Numbered from the stretch's first letter, positions 1 to 13,686 are shown. The stretch is DNA of 64,000 nucleotides from Candidatus Gillettellia adelgis (GCA_020541285.1 CP047043.1:372001-436000), one strand, 5' to 3'. The notes: a model not told the origin generated them from the letters alone. Made by a program: numbers and translations.

Positions 1-5
1 ATATG

Positions 6-33
6 CCAACTACGTTCTTAATAACGTAGTTGG
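6..33. repeat. Inverted repeat, 11-bp arms
   Basis: A perfect inverted repeat, ccaactacgtt / aacgtagttgg, with a 6-base loop (cttaat). Neither strand has a clear T-run after the stem, so it is not a textbook intrinsic terminator. It lies at the window edge and its parent gene is not visible. Confidence 0.6.
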
Positions 34-488
34 GTTGGTAGATATTGTTTATTAGGCTAGGATTATACTCTTGTAGGGTTAAAATTACATAATGCGTCAT
101 TGGTATGTCTTGCAAGTTACATGTATTTAAGATTAATCAAACAAAAACAATACTCAGTGATTCACGGGGTTGTAATCATAAAGATATAGCCTATGATAAA
201 TTCAGAATATGGGGCTGCTTATATTTACTCGGGGGTTTTATGATACCCTGCTAATAATTTTAGAGTCTTTCAGTCTATTTTAGAGGCTGTAATTACAGCG
301 CACAGTATTGTTATATAATTCAAAAGAACTATTAGTAGTTTTGACGAGTAGTTAAGTCACATAAAACATTACATGTAGCAAATAAACAAAAGACTATAAT
401 AAGTCAGCTTTTTAGTTAGATAATTATACATTAACAAACTCTTTGTTATCTTTATGGCAGTTATTTGCTATTCAATCTCAATATTTTG
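34..488. other. Non-coding gap 3' of obgE
   Basis: AT-rich sequence with no open frame of useful length. In enterobacteria dacB converges on obgE here, but I could not recognise dacB sequence. Nothing else is seen. Confidence 0.5.
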
Positions 489-3291
<2,803 letters not shown>

Positions 3292-3567
3292 CTATACAAG
3301 TGCAGACAATGGTGTCGCATCAATACTGATAAATTTATGTTTTTTTAATCCTTTAACCTCGAATTTTACCTTTCCGTCTTTAAGAGAAAAAAGTGTATGG
3401 TCTCTGCCGCAACCCACATTACTACCGGGATGAAACTTAGTACCGCGCTGACGAACAATAATAGTGCCTGCCAGTACTTCTTCACCGCCAAAACGTTTTA
3501 TCCCTAGACGTTTAGATTCTGAATCACGGCCATTACGTGTCGAACCGCCAGCTTTTTTATGCGCCAT
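3292..3567 (-). CDS. rpmA: 50S ribosomal protein L27
   Basis: L27 reaches with its N-terminus into the peptidyl-transferase centre. The protein begins [20 protein letters not shown] and contains [17 protein letters not shown] and [10 protein letters not shown], all typical. It has 91 residues against 85 in E. coli: after FISI the reading runs on as DATPLSALV, which looks like loss of the ancestral stop codon. Its ATG overlaps the rplU stop codon by one base (TAATG), so translation is probably coupled. Confidence 0.98.
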   Translation of the reverse strand: MAHKKAGGSTRNGRDSESKRLGIKRFGGEEVLAGTIIVRQRGTKFHPGSNVGCGRDHTLFSLKDGKVKFEVKGLKKHKFISIDATPLSALV

Positions 3568-3896
3568 TATTCTACCCCTTTAACTTCAGTGTTGATGCTA
3601 TTAATTTTAAGATGAATAAAATGTTGACGGTGACCTTGCTGTTTGCGGTAGTGCTTACGACGACGAAACTTAATAATCTTAATTTTTTCACCACGATCGT
3701 GTGCAATAACCGTAGCGTTGATTTTTCCTCCATCGACGAAAGGAGTACCTATTTTAATATTATCACCATGAACAATCATTAAGACATGAGTAAACTCAAC
3801 GGTTTTACCAATTGCGATATCTAATTTTTCTAGACGAATAGTTTGATTTTCGCTGACTCGGTGTTGTTTACCACCACTCTGGAAAACTGCGTACAT
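3567..3896 (-). CDS. rplU: 50S ribosomal protein L21
   Basis: L21 binds 23S rRNA and assembles early into the large subunit. [14 protein letters not shown] is the standard N-terminus, so the ATG at 3896 is preferred over one 7 codons upstream. The [20 protein letters not shown] segment is the conserved RNA-binding tail. Length is 109 aa against 103 in E. coli. First gene of the rplU-rpmA unit and divergent from the ispB relic, as in E. coli. Upstream, a 12-base palindrome agagcgcgctct (3937-3948) lies next to a TATAAA-like box (3954-3959 on the minus strand). A GC-rich stretch just after the -10 box is typical of growth-regulated ribosomal promoters, but this promoter reading is inference. 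Confidence 0.97.
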   Translation of the reverse strand: MYAVFQSGGKQHRVSENQTIRLEKLDIAIGKTVEFTHVLMIVHGDNIKIGTPFVDGGKINATVIAHDRGEKIKIIKFRRRKHYRKQQGHRQHFIHLKINSINTEVKGVE

Positions 3897-4154
3897 ATAC
3901 AACCCCACTGTTCGCATGCTCTCCTAATTTAGTACAGAGCGCGCTCTAAATATTTATAATATGCAATAAATTTTACTTAAAAAACCATTACATGACAAGA
4001 GTAGCATAAAATTAGAAATAGAAAGAAGAAAATAACAGTATCTTTTATAGTAGTTATTTGTGTTTTTTGAGTATAATCACACAATAGTTATCATCATATA
4101 AGAATGCGAATATCACTTTATATATAAAATAGAGAGAAATACAATCACGATATC

Positions 4155-5260
4155 ATAAATCTAGACCAAACCACTTAGTTAACTGCACAAGATATGATAG
4201 TTGTGAAAAAAAGTAATTCTTAAAAAATTACAATACGATATGATACTTATCAATCAGTTAGGATATGATGAGCAATGGTAGCCAGCGTATCCAATCAATA
4301 ATGATGGTTATATTAGTGGCACGAACGTTAAACGATAGGGTAAAACATCTTACTGTTATGGCGCTGATTGAATTTATTCATACAATTACATTCTTAAATA
4401 ATTATGTGATGAACGAATCTGACATATGCTGCGGTCAACCTACCTCGAATGCGACATTCGGTGATGCGGTTAGTGTATGAGTCGGCGATTTTGTCCAGTG
4501 CTAATTAATAAAACAGAGGGAGAGGATTGCAAGATTGTTTACACTACTCTGGCACTTTATTCCAATTGATCGATGATTGCTTTTATTATAAAGTTATTCG
4601 TAGTATTTTTGGTACAATACTAGTAATAATTTAAATGAAGGACAGCTAATTCTATCGCTGTTGCATGACATGCAACACGGTAACGGTGATACAATACAAA
4701 GAGCGATGATTCTGGAGTCGATTTAACAAGAAAACAGATCATACCTGTTACCACCTGTTTTCTATACATCATGCAACAATATACGTCTTTAGAGGATACT
4801 GATCATCCTGTTGAGGTTGAGGTGCATAATGTCATCGCTGCACTATAAGTCTTATTGCACTCTTTATACCGTGATGCGTTAAAGATTGAAGTCACGTAGC
4901 AGTATAGCGTAAATATTAGTAAAATTGTGTGCCTCAAACAATGTCTTATAGGCGCAAAACTTTTAGTTTGGAGCTAATTACTATACTTCATAGGTATAAT
5001 TAATTATTTCTGCGGCGTAGAAGCAGCATGATTGTTCTACTAGACTCTACTTCTAGAAATTTTACCACATCTTATAATATGTTCAGTATGGTCCTTTGAC
5101 TGAAGCGCTGAAAATAAATCAGAAGAAGCTTTCTCAAAAAGAATATTCTAGTAAACGATTAATCTTAAAGGAAAACTCATGCAATTCCTTAGATATAATC
5201 TGTGATACAATATACGTGCTGCTTCAGCGGTTTCTAATTGCATGTATTTCGTTATATGTT
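4155..5260 (+). pseudogene. ispB: ispB relic (octaprenyl diphosphate synthase)
   Basis: Remains of the polyprenyl diphosphate synthase that makes the quinone side chain. The start codon is now ATA (4155), followed by NLDQTT-stop-LTAQDM, matching E. coli NLEKINELTAQDM. INQLGY is readable at 4249-4266. After a frameshift, 4265-4480 reads ALIEFIHT, then NNYVMNESD where the catalytic DDVVDESD should be, so the first aspartate-rich motif is destroyed. VGDF (about 4485) is followed almost at once by GTLFQLIDD (4551), implying an internal deletion of roughly 350 bp. NEGQLILSLLHDMQHG follows. Divergent from rplU as in E. coli. The 3' limit is approximate. Confidence 0.9.
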
Positions 5261-5336
5261 ATTTTACGCATTATGGGAGTATAAGCATACTGATTTAGTA
5301 TACTGGTTGAATATCACTAAATTCTTAGCAAGATTT

Positions 5337-6215
5337 TTAAAATAATTTTTTTGACCAACCTAGTTTGGAGCTTAATACATTAAAATAGCTGTAGTCTTTT
5401 GGATGAATAAGATTTAATTGAACATTACTACGATAGATTGATACTTCTTCGCCTGGTTGGATAGGTACGGAGATTTGGCTATCACAACTTATTTTAAGAT
5501 CACAGCTAACTTTTGCAAACTTAAGACAGATAGTACTATTGCTATTTATTACTAATGGTCGAGTAGAGAGTGTGTGCGGAAACATCGGTACTAGAGTAAT
5601 AGCATCTAGCGATGGTGTAAGGATTGGCCCTCCGGCTGAGAGAGCATAAGCAGTAGAGCCGGTCGGAGTAGCGATGATTAATCCATCTGAGCGCTGGAAG
5701 AAAGCGAAGCGATCGTCAATATATACCTCGAACTCAATCATATGTGCTACTTTTCCAGGATGTAGTATAACTTCGTTTATAGCAGTGCTAATACAGCATT
5801 GACTACTACCTTTATGTACGCTAGTTTCTAGCAAACTGCGCTTCTCATCGATGTATTTTCCTTCTAACACTGCTGCTAACTGTTGTAATATATTATCAGG
5901 ATCAAGGTCAGTAAGGAAACCAAGGTTTCCGCGATTTACTCCAATAACTTTAATGTCATAGCATGCCAATTCGCGTGCAGCACCGAGCATATTTCCATCA
6001 CCACCTACTACTACCGCTAAATCGGCTTGCTGACCTATATCGGGTAAACTACCGGTAATGACATCTTTTATGTGTAAGTCTTGAGCGATTTTTTGTTCAA
6101 TAATTACACAATATCCCCGCGTAACAAGCCAAGAACATAGCATCTTATGTATTGCGAGCGATGAAAAATGACGTGGGTGACCAATAATACCGATACAGTT
6201 AAATTTTTTATTCAT
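5337..6215 (-). CDS. nadK: NAD kinase
   Basis: Phosphorylates NAD to NADP with ATP in the cytosol and is the only route to NADP in most bacteria. The protein is 292 aa, the E. coli length. It has the GGDG motif in [14 protein letters not shown], the [11 protein letters not shown] segment, and the NAD-binding [15 protein letters not shown] motif. Divergent from grpE as in E. coli. The usual downstream recN is missing: the frame ends about 75 bp from the ispB relic, so a deletion or rearrangement joined the two loci. With zwf it keeps NADPH supply available. Confidence 0.97.
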   Translation of the reverse strand: MNKKFNCIGIIGHPRHFSSLAIHKMLCSWLVTRGYCVIIEQKIAQDLHIKDVITGSLPDIGQQADLAVVVGGDGNMLGAARELACYDIKVIGVNRGNLGFLTDLDPDNILQQLAAVLEGKYIDEKRSLLETSVHKGSSQCCISTAINEVILHPGKVAHMIEFEVYIDDRFAFFQRSDGLIIATPTGSTAYALSAGGPILTPSLDAITLVPMFPHTLSTRPLVINSNSTICLKFAKVSCDLKISCDSQISVPIQPGEEVSIYRSNVQLNLIHPKDYSYFNVLSSKLGWSKKLF

Positions 6216-6268
6216 TCTTAGAATATTCCTTGGGCAACGTAGTTGATAACTGCATTATGATTGATAGA

Positions 6269-6298
6269 CTTGAAACTTTGGGTTTTTATCCCTATAAT
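6269..6298 (+). promoter_or_regulatory. grpE promoter, sigma32/sigma70-like
   Basis: CTTGAAA at 6269-6275, a 14-base spacer, then CCCTATAA resembles the heat-shock sigma32 consensus (CTTGAAA, N13-17, CCCCATnT). The same bases also give TTGAAA, 17 bases, TATAAT, a near-perfect sigma70 promoter. Placement 40 bases before the grpE ATG fits either reading. The sequence is plain; which sigma factor uses it is inference. Confidence 0.65.
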
Positions 6299-6338
6299 AA
6301 ACTAAGTCAAGAGATGAATCTTAAACGCGGAGATATTT

Positions 6339-6932
6339 ATGAGTATTAAAGAAGAGAAGACGCCAAATGAGCCGGTTTCTGAAGAAATAGCACAAAAAGT
6401 TCAAGATGAAGATACGCCACTAGAAATAATAGAAAATCTTGATGTGCGTGACATGCGTATTAACGAATTAGAACTTCAATTGCTTGCGTCCCAACAACAG
6501 CAACGCGATGGGCGCGATAGTTTACTTCGCGCTAAGGCAGAAGTCGAGAATGTGCGGCGCCGTACTAAGTTAGATATTGAAAGAGCGCATAAATTTGCTT
6601 TAGAAAAATTTTCTAGTGACCTGTTACCAGTACTTGATAATCTAGAGCGTGCGCTAGAATTAGCGGATAAGAAAAATCCTGAGTTAACAGTAATGATTGA
6701 AGGTATTGAGCTAACGCTAAAGTCATTAAAGGATGTAATACATAAGTATGGCATTATGATTATTGATGATGTGAATGTGCCATTTAACCCTGATATACAT
6801 CAGGCAATGAGCCTAATTGAATCCACTGATCACCAACAAAATCATGTAATAATGGTAATACAAAAAGGTTATATGCTAAACAGCAGATTACTACGGCCCG
6901 CAATGGTTGCAGTTTCTAAAGCTAAAATATAA
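6339..6932 (+). CDS. grpE: Nucleotide exchange factor GrpE
   Basis: Releases ADP from DnaK in the DnaK/DnaJ/GrpE folding cycle and works as a dimer. 197 aa, the family length. An acidic N-terminal tail (about 1-40) leads into a long helical stalk (about 40-105) containing [20 protein letters not shown] and [21 protein letters not shown]. The C-terminal beta domain ends [20 protein letters not shown], the family signature. GGAG lies ahead of the ATG. Chaperone genes are usually retained in symbionts. Confidence 0.97.
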   Translation: MSIKEEKTPNEPVSEEIAQKVQDEDTPLEIIENLDVRDMRINELELQLLASQQQQRDGRDSLLRAKAEVENVRRRTKLDIERAHKFALEKFSSDLLPVLDNLERALELADKKNPELTVMIEGIELTLKSLKDVIHKYGIMIIDDVNVPFNPDIHQAMSLIESTDHQQNHVIMVIQKGYMLNSRLLRPAMVAVSKAKI

Positions 6933-6969
6933 ATACGTTTTACACGTATAGGTATTGACTTGTAGATAA

Positions 6970-6996
6970 CAAAAACCTTTCTTCTTATGAAGAAAG
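6970..6996 (-). terminator. Intrinsic terminator after ung
   Basis: On the minus strand ctttcttc-ataa-gaagaaag is followed by gtttttg, an 8-bp stem with a tetraloop and a short T-run. It lies about 30 bases after the ung stop and also separates ung from the convergent grpE. Confidence 0.65.
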
Positions 6997-7024
6997 CATA
7001 AATTTCGTGGGACTATACAGAACA

Positions 7025-7726
7025 TTAGAAAAAATTGCGCGCTTCTGAAGTATATTGATGAAGTAGCCAATTGATAGGCTGCACACCGTGTTGCTTTAAA
7101 AATTGATTTGTTTTTGAAAAATGACGACAACCAAAGAAGCCGCGATAAGCTGAGAATGGCGACGGATGCGACGTCTCTAGTACGTGATGGCATTTGCGAT
7201 TGATAAGATTACCTTTTTTTTTCGCATAAGCTCCCCATAGTAGGAAGACTAGGTGATTACAGTGTTTGTTTAGTGTAGTGATCACTGTGTCAGTAAAGAT
7301 TTTCCATCCTAAATGAGCGTGTGAATTTGCATGATGACCTTCGACCGTGAGTACTGTATTGAGTAATAATACACCTTGCTTAGCCCAACTCTGCAGGCTA
7401 CCGTGGTTTGGGCACGTAAACCCAGGAATATCGTTTTTAAGCTCCTTATATATATTTGCCAGTGAGGGTGGTACTTGTGTGTCGGGGTGTACTGAAAAAG
7501 ATAAACCATCGGCTTGCTTGGGGCCATGGTAAGGGTCTTGACCAAGAATTACTACTTTTACATCTGATAAGGCGGTGAACCGAAAGGCGTTAAATATATC
7601 TTTCTGTAATGGGTAAATAGTTTTTCCTTTTTGTCGTTCATTCTTAATAAAATCTAGTGTTTTCATAAAATAGAGTTGTTTTTTTTCTTTTCCGATTACA
7701 TCGTGCCAGGTAAGGTTATTAGACAT
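7025..7726 (-). CDS. ung: Uracil-DNA glycosylase
   Basis: Removes uracil from DNA as the first step of base-excision repair. 233 aa against 229 in E. coli. The water-activating motif GQDPYHG (about residues 62-68), [22 protein letters not shown] and the catalytic-histidine/minor-groove loop [13 protein letters not shown] are present. That loop is normally HPSPLSAHRGFFG, so the intercalating Leu is Phe and a nearby His is Tyr; the catalytic His is kept. AGGAGG-like bases precede the ATG (ggaggaaattc). Convergent with grpE. Confidence 0.96.
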   Translation of the reverse strand: MSNNLTWHDVIGKEKKQLYFMKTLDFIKNERQKGKTIYPLQKDIFNAFRFTALSDVKVVILGQDPYHGPKQADGLSFSVHPDTQVPPSLANIYKELKNDIPGFTCPNHGSLQSWAKQGVLLLNTVLTVEGHHANSHAHLGWKIFTDTVITTLNKHCNHLVFLLWGAYAKKKGNLINRKCHHVLETSHPSPFSAYRGFFGCRHFSKTNQFLKQHGVQPINWLLHQYTSEARNFF

Positions 7727-10700
7727 GAATTTCCTCCTTCGTTTTCATTGGTAATAAAACGAGTGTAGTCTGATTTGTCACACACTATAGTAAAGTTATT
7801 GTGTATATGTGTAATATAGATACTTATTCTACAATAGAAAATGCGTAATAAAATTAAACGCGTTATGAATAAAACGTAATAGTTTTATTTTTGATGCTAT
7901 TTTAATATATTTTAAATGTATAAACAGTGTTTTATGCAGGTTTTGTGGCTAAAATTATTTAGGTATAGCGGTTTATTGATATATAAATGGAATCACACAA
8001 ATGCTTAGTATCCTTTTAGTTGCTTAAAGTGGCCAGAGTAATATGTTAAATATGCACTAATATATTGTTGCTTGATTCTACACTTTATGTAATACTTAAA
8101 TTAAGTGTTACATCCTCTATTTCTGGTCTTAAACTTTTTATTATTTAAGTAGTTACTCACATATTAATACATATAACGTCGAATAAAAACAACAATCTAT
8201 TAGAGTGTTAGCTTTAAAAGGAGAATAATTTTTTGTTCATATTATTTTATTTGTATTTTTACAATAACAAAATTTAGAATTTTATTTTTTGATTAATATT
8301 AAGTAAAGCTTTCATAGATAAGAGTCGAGCTGTGTCATGCAAAATCTAACAAAATTATTAATTTTCGCATAAAAAGTGAATAATATGCTCTATCTATTTT
8401 ATCTTTGCCAAAGATATTGGTTATATAATATAAGAATTGAAGAGCATACTTGATGGAGTAACTTGCTATGACCAAATTAATGAAAGACTAAATGACAGTA
8501 ACATGTGCTAAAGTTAAGAATTAACCTTATTCTAGTCTACACTTGAATTCCGACAATATACACCCAGAAAGTAATAAATGAAAAAGTTAGAAATTATTAC
8601 TATATTTCGCTATAAATATTAGTAGGTAATGAATATTTTAAACCATATTATCAGGGCTGGATTGAAAATTATTACTTACAATAAACAACAACCCAAACAC
8701 TTTAAACTTTTAAGTGATAGAGTCTGTACTTATCGTATTATATTATCTCACGATCAAGGGTAATAGTTTACTTGAGCTTATCTTTGATATTAAACCACTA
8801 AAAATCCACAATGCTTATTGTTAAGGTTGAGACTTAGCGCATGTTCATAAGGAAATAAATGCTTAGCGAATCGATTGGTGAATGCTTAGCCACACTGAAA
8901 TTCGTAACATAATGATATCGATCATATCATAGTATATTATGATGATTTTAAATTATGTGTTAATATACCAGTTTGCTGTTCTTGTTGATAATATCATAGA
9001 ACATGCAATAAATCATCTAATATTAAATATAATGATTATATTAAAAATTTTCACTGCCAACAAAAAGAACAAATAATACTCAATGTTCAATGTGAAGATC
9101 AACACACTAAATGTAGAATTATTAAAACTTGCTAAGTTATCCGTTTAACTTTCAATGGTACGAGTAAAGCTCAGTTTTAATAACTATTGCACAGTTTTGT
9201 GTTCCTACTATTAAAGCTGCATCATTTACCTTTCTTTGGTATACCAATATGCATTATCTTGCCGTTTATTTTGTTATGAATAAGATGCAGCATTTTGCGT
9301 CTTGTGGTAGTGGCATAGATATAGTGGATTTACCTAATGTTTAAAACAACCCTCATAACTTACTTAAAAAATAATTAATCATTTATAAATAACTCTAGAT
9401 GTTGCTCTATTTTATAGAAATAAAAGTTTATGGTGCAATAAGTAAAAAAATGTCTTGTAGATAGATAGCATATTTTGCTGAAATATTTATTTCTTATTAG
9501 AAATGTTCATTCATGGGAGCTAAGTAATAATAAAAAAGAACAATATTCTAAATGACTCAGGCGAACAGCATAAATGTTTTACGAACATATTAATACATTA
9601 AAGATATGAATACTCATACAGTACGAGTGATGTATGATATACTTAATAAGTATCTGTTAATATAATATTTAAGATATAGCTAAAATAGCTACTTGCTGTA
9701 CCTTCTATGCGAGAGTTACCTAGATTTTTGGTCTTTTAAAACCTCTTAAATATATGCCTTTGAGTTTATAGTGTTATGTTATTGTGTCTAAAAATTATAA
9801 ATAATTTTGCGAGATAAACTTTTGTTAAACTACAGATAATACTTTGCGGAAGTAGTTTTGTCGATCCTGATTGGGATAAGTATTAGAAAACTTAGCAGAA
9901 ATGTTATCTGTTATGCTTTGTTCCTTTATAGTCGTATATTTATAAACATTAGATATATTCTCCATGGAGAAAGGCAAGAAATTTTAACGTTTATTATCAT
10001 CATCTACTTTTCGTTAATGCTGTGCGTTGGTAATGTATGCGATATATACTATATGCGTCTTCTGGATTACTAAATAAATATTTTGATTATAATGAAGTGG
10101 ATGATCTGTTATGATGTAATATAACAATTTTTCGAATTTCTATGTTCGCTATATGTATAAGTCGCATTTCTTTTATAATATTTAAATGAGTAAAACCACC
10201 TTTGTTTCTGCTGTTGACTTTGTGAAGTAGGTAAGCAGATCTGTATGTTTTTCTTTTATATGGAATATAATGCTCTTAATATATAAGATAATTTTGTTGA
10301 ATTGCGCTGTTTGAAGATTATTCAAAATTTTACGAATGTCTGTTGTTATTTTGTACTATATAAATACAATATGGTAAGTAATGTTACAATTAACACTAAA
10401 TTCAGACAAAGAATTTGCAAAATTCTACAGGATGCTTTTCCTTCAAGGCTAAGAAGAATAGATGTGATACGCTATTATACTAAGCATTAAGAAACTACGA
10501 CATGGCATTTTGACAAAATCAAATTTTTCTAGTAATCAGATTAACTACAAGACACCATGATACATGCAATTCTAGGATAACAAGTATATATAATAGAATC
10601 TTTTTAATTACAAACGTTTGATGGAAAACATTACTTATGTATTCTATATTATCATTTTATTTTAATTTTTTATAACTATGACACATAGTATATTAATAAA

Positions 10701-11084
10701 ATTAAGCCTCTTTAGTGAAGTCAGTTTATAATATGCGATTATATATTAAAAACTAACGTTAAAAGTCAGAGTAGCGATGATGTCAACAGTAAGCTAAAGT
10801 ATTAAGTATAGACTCCCTGCTCTATATTATAAGGGTAGTCGAAAAAACTAAAAGAATAGCCTTATCATTTCATCTAACTATAATTTATGACTATCCTTAT
10901 AGATATTTTCGGTAAGTGCAGCGAGACGGTTGGAGCTAAACAAGTTTTTCCTTAACTAATAATCGGATAATGAACTTTGTTTTTTTGAAGTATGTTATAC
11001 AATCTGCTATTAAGTATGTTTCACATATGGCCTTGCATAGAGTATGATGACGAAAACAGTCAAAGATAGTTTAAAATTTTATTT
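7727..11084. other. Eroded 3.4-kb gap between ung and zwf
   Basis: No intact gene. Only isolated frames of 60-70 codons occur (for example 9858-10073 and 10302-10490), without recognisable motifs. A minus-strand stretch near 10905-10945 reads NRLAALTENIY and may be the end of a lost gene downstream of zwf, but I could not identify it. In E. coli edd and eda follow zwf; their sequence was not recognised. Confidence 0.5.
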
Positions 11085-12560
11085 TTATTCACAGTTGTTC
11101 CAGGCACGCCCATCTTGAGCGATCATCTCTACCGAGGCTATAGGCCCCCATGTGCCAGCCTGATATGGTTGAGGCGCTTCGTTATCTACTTGCCATGCGT
11201 TGATGATAGAATCAACCCATTTCCACGCTTCTTCTACTTCGTCACGCCGTACAAATAACGCTTGAATACCACGCATGCTTTCTAGCAATAAGCGTTCATA
11301 AGCACCTGCTCCATGTTCCTGAGTGAACGTTTTTGGGAAACGTAGATCTAACTTGGTGGTCTGCAAATGGTGTTTATGATCTAGTCCTGGTGTTTTATTT
11401 AGCACTTGGATTTCGATACCTTCATTGGGTTGAAGACGAATGGTTAACTTATTCTGTGGGAGTTGTTTGTGATAATTGCTAAAAAGATTCAGCGGTGGAT
11501 TTTTAAAATATACTACCACTTCTGAACACTTGATGTGTAGACGTTTACCGGTGCGCAGGTAGAATGGCACTCCAGACCAACGCCAGTTATCGATATCTAC
11601 GCGGATTGAGACGAAAGTTTCAGTATGACTATTTTTATTTGCCCCTTCTTCCTCTAAGTAGCCAGGTACTTCTTTGCTTTGAATAAAACCACCTGTATAT
11701 TGTCCGCGTACAGTAGTTTTATGTACATTGTCTTTATCAATGCGTCGGAGCGATCGTAGTACCTTGACTTTTTCATCACGGATTTGGTCAGCCGATAAAT
11801 CTTTTGGAGGTGACATAGCGATCATAGTTAAGATTTGAAGCAAGTGGTTTTGGACCATATCACGCATTTGGCCTGCTTGATCGAAGTAGCCCCATCGTTT
11901 CTCAATACCTACATCTTCCGCTACAGTAATTTGTACAGAATCAATAGTGCGGTTATCCCAGTTAGAAGAAAAAAGTGAGTTAGAAAATCGCAAGACTAGT
12001 AGATTTAATACCGTTTCTTTGCCGAGATAATGATCTATACGATACACTTGTAATTCATTGAAGTACTTAGCTACTTGATCGTTAATTGCGCGACAAGACG
12101 CTAGATCTGTGCCCAATGGTTTTTCTATAATTACGCGTGCTGGTTCATGATGTAGTTTTGCTTTTCCTAATCCTCGACAAATCGTATTAAAGGTGCTTGG
12201 TGGCATCGCAAAATAGTTAATGGTAATTCGATGTTTTTGATCTAGCATATGACCGAGCTTGATGAAATTTTTACTATCATTCACGTCAAGATTGAAGAAA
12301 TTCAAGCGGACGCTCAACGTAGCCCAAATTTTATCATCTAGTTTTTCTTTCATAAAGGTAACAAGGGCATCTTTTACTATTGCAGTGTAGATTTTTTTAT
12401 TCCATACAGCACGACCAACACCAATAATCCGTGTATCTGGATGAATATACCCAGATTTTTCCAGTTGATACAAGGAAGGGATGAGTTTACGACGTGTTAA
12501 ATCGCCTTTTGCGCCAAAAATTACCAGGTCACAGGGTTGAGATATACAAGTTACTTCCAT
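11085..12560 (-). CDS. zwf: Glucose-6-phosphate 1-dehydrogenase
   Basis: Oxidises glucose-6-phosphate to 6-phosphogluconolactone with NADP, the entry step of the oxidative pentose phosphate route. 491 aa, the E. coli length. The nucleotide-binding motif is FGAKGDLTRRKL (about 15-26). The active-site signature RIDHYLGKE contains the substrate-binding Lys and catalytic His region. WSGVPFYLRTGKRL is also conserved. AGGAGA precedes the ATG by about 6 bases. A very long hairpin (12581-12630) lies just upstream. Confidence 0.98.
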   Translation of the reverse strand: MEVTCISQPCDLVIFGAKGDLTRRKLIPSLYQLEKSGYIHPDTRIIGVGRAVWNKKIYTAIVKDALVTFMKEKLDDKIWATLSVRLNFFNLDVNDSKNFIKLGHMLDQKHRITINYFAMPPSTFNTICRGLGKAKLHHEPARVIIEKPLGTDLASCRAINDQVAKYFNELQVYRIDHYLGKETVLNLLVLRFSNSLFSSNWDNRTIDSVQITVAEDVGIEKRWGYFDQAGQMRDMVQNHLLQILTMIAMSPPKDLSADQIRDEKVKVLRSLRRIDKDNVHKTTVRGQYTGGFIQSKEVPGYLEEEGANKNSHTETFVSIRVDIDNWRWSGVPFYLRTGKRLHIKCSEVVVYFKNPPLNLFSNYHKQLPQNKLTIRLQPNEGIEIQVLNKTPGLDHKHHLQTTKLDLRFPKTFTQEHGAGAYERLLLESMRGIQALFVRRDEVEEAWKWVDSIINAWQVDNEAPQPYQAGTWGPIASVEMIAQDGRAWNNCE

Positions 12561-12580
12561 ATTAATCTCCTGGTATCAGG

Positions 12581-12630
12581 ATATCTGTATACTGCAAATA
12601 CTGTGTCTAGTATTTGCGGTATACAGATAT
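12581..12630 (-). promoter_or_regulatory. Long hairpin upstream of zwf
   Basis: Arms 12581-12602 and 12609-12630 are 22 bases each, complementary except for one position that is G-U compatible in RNA of one strand. The 6-base loop is gtgtct. The hairpin ends 20 bases before the zwf ATG and just ahead of its ribosome-binding site, so it would lie in the zwf leader or overlap its promoter. A role as operator, terminator/attenuator or messenger stabiliser is inference; no T-run follows. Confidence 0.7.
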
Positions 12631-13686
12631 AAATGATATTTATAATCGTTAAAGACGTTTACTTTTTATAAAGAAACTCTTCTATTACCTTAATAGTTAC
12701 GTAAACCATAGGCAGACGTCAGAATTTTCTTCTCTTTTTATAAATTCTCAGATAAAAGAACATATGCTTAGAAAAATCCATCTTACTGGATGTTAAAAGC
12801 TTTAATTTTGACGTGATTACTTCGACTATTTGCTTGCATGAAGTTTTGTATATCGTAGTGTTAATGAACATCTGAGCAATTAAAAGTCAAAATATAAGAT
12901 GAAATTTTCTAAACAGTTGTTGGAGTATAGTATAAATTATAAAGAATTTATTAATTATCTAATGGATTATTCGTATCTCAACAAAATAGACTATCATAAT
13001 TTCATTGATCGATAGCAGACGATCCGCTATATACTGATTGAGATATTAGTATTTGTAGTGAAAATATTCTAGTTATAAATATATAATGTTATATATACAT
13101 ATACACATTAGAAGCGCAGTGACCACAAAAGATACAGCTAATCTAGCTAGTTACAAATGTAAGATATTAAATATCAAAAGATTACCTGTGTTATTACCAC
13201 CACAGTTGTTGATTAGATCATTCAAAAAGAAATTGTTCATCCTTGATGATGGTTGTTACCATACAAAATTAATATAATATGAATTAATAATGATAAATTT
13301 GTGTTTGATGATGTTTGTTGTTATAGCGCTAGCCTCAATCTAATAGATAGTTCGTAAAAAGTAATCACTGAGTATATAAGATGGCATTGGTGTTTATGTT
13401 TTTTAGGGTTTTTAGTAAACATCTATGCTATTTCATAGCATATTTACAAGATATAACGACAATTATATTACAAAATAATGATAACTATCAAATATTTAGG
13501 GATAATACTTTAAATGAATTAAGTATATACTAAAGAGTATTAGATCGTTAAGAATCCTTAACTTATATATCTCATAAGACATAGTTATATAATCAGAAGG
13601 AAAAATACGAAGAGTCATGTCATAGTCCTCTCTCTTCTAGCATCTGCAGGCTATTAGCATGGATACTACAAAAGTAGATGTATGAA
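12631..13686. other. Eroded gap between zwf and minE
   Basis: No intact gene. In E. coli hexR and pykA lie beyond zwf, and in Serratia/Yersinia-type genomes rnd follows minE. A weak minus-strand resemblance to RNase D near 13560-13640 was judged insufficient. The 63-codon frame at 13086-13277 has no recognisable motif. Confidence 0.45.

Noticed and set aside
9858-10490. Two frames of 71 and 62 codons in the ung-zwf gap
   Set aside because: No motif, no homologue recalled, and typical of random open stretches in AT-rich decayed DNA.
13441-13640. Possible rnd (RNase D) relic downstream of minE
   Set aside because: Synteny in Serratia-type genomes suggests it, but the residue match (R-I-F-P versus R-T-Y-Y-P) is too short to distinguish from chance.
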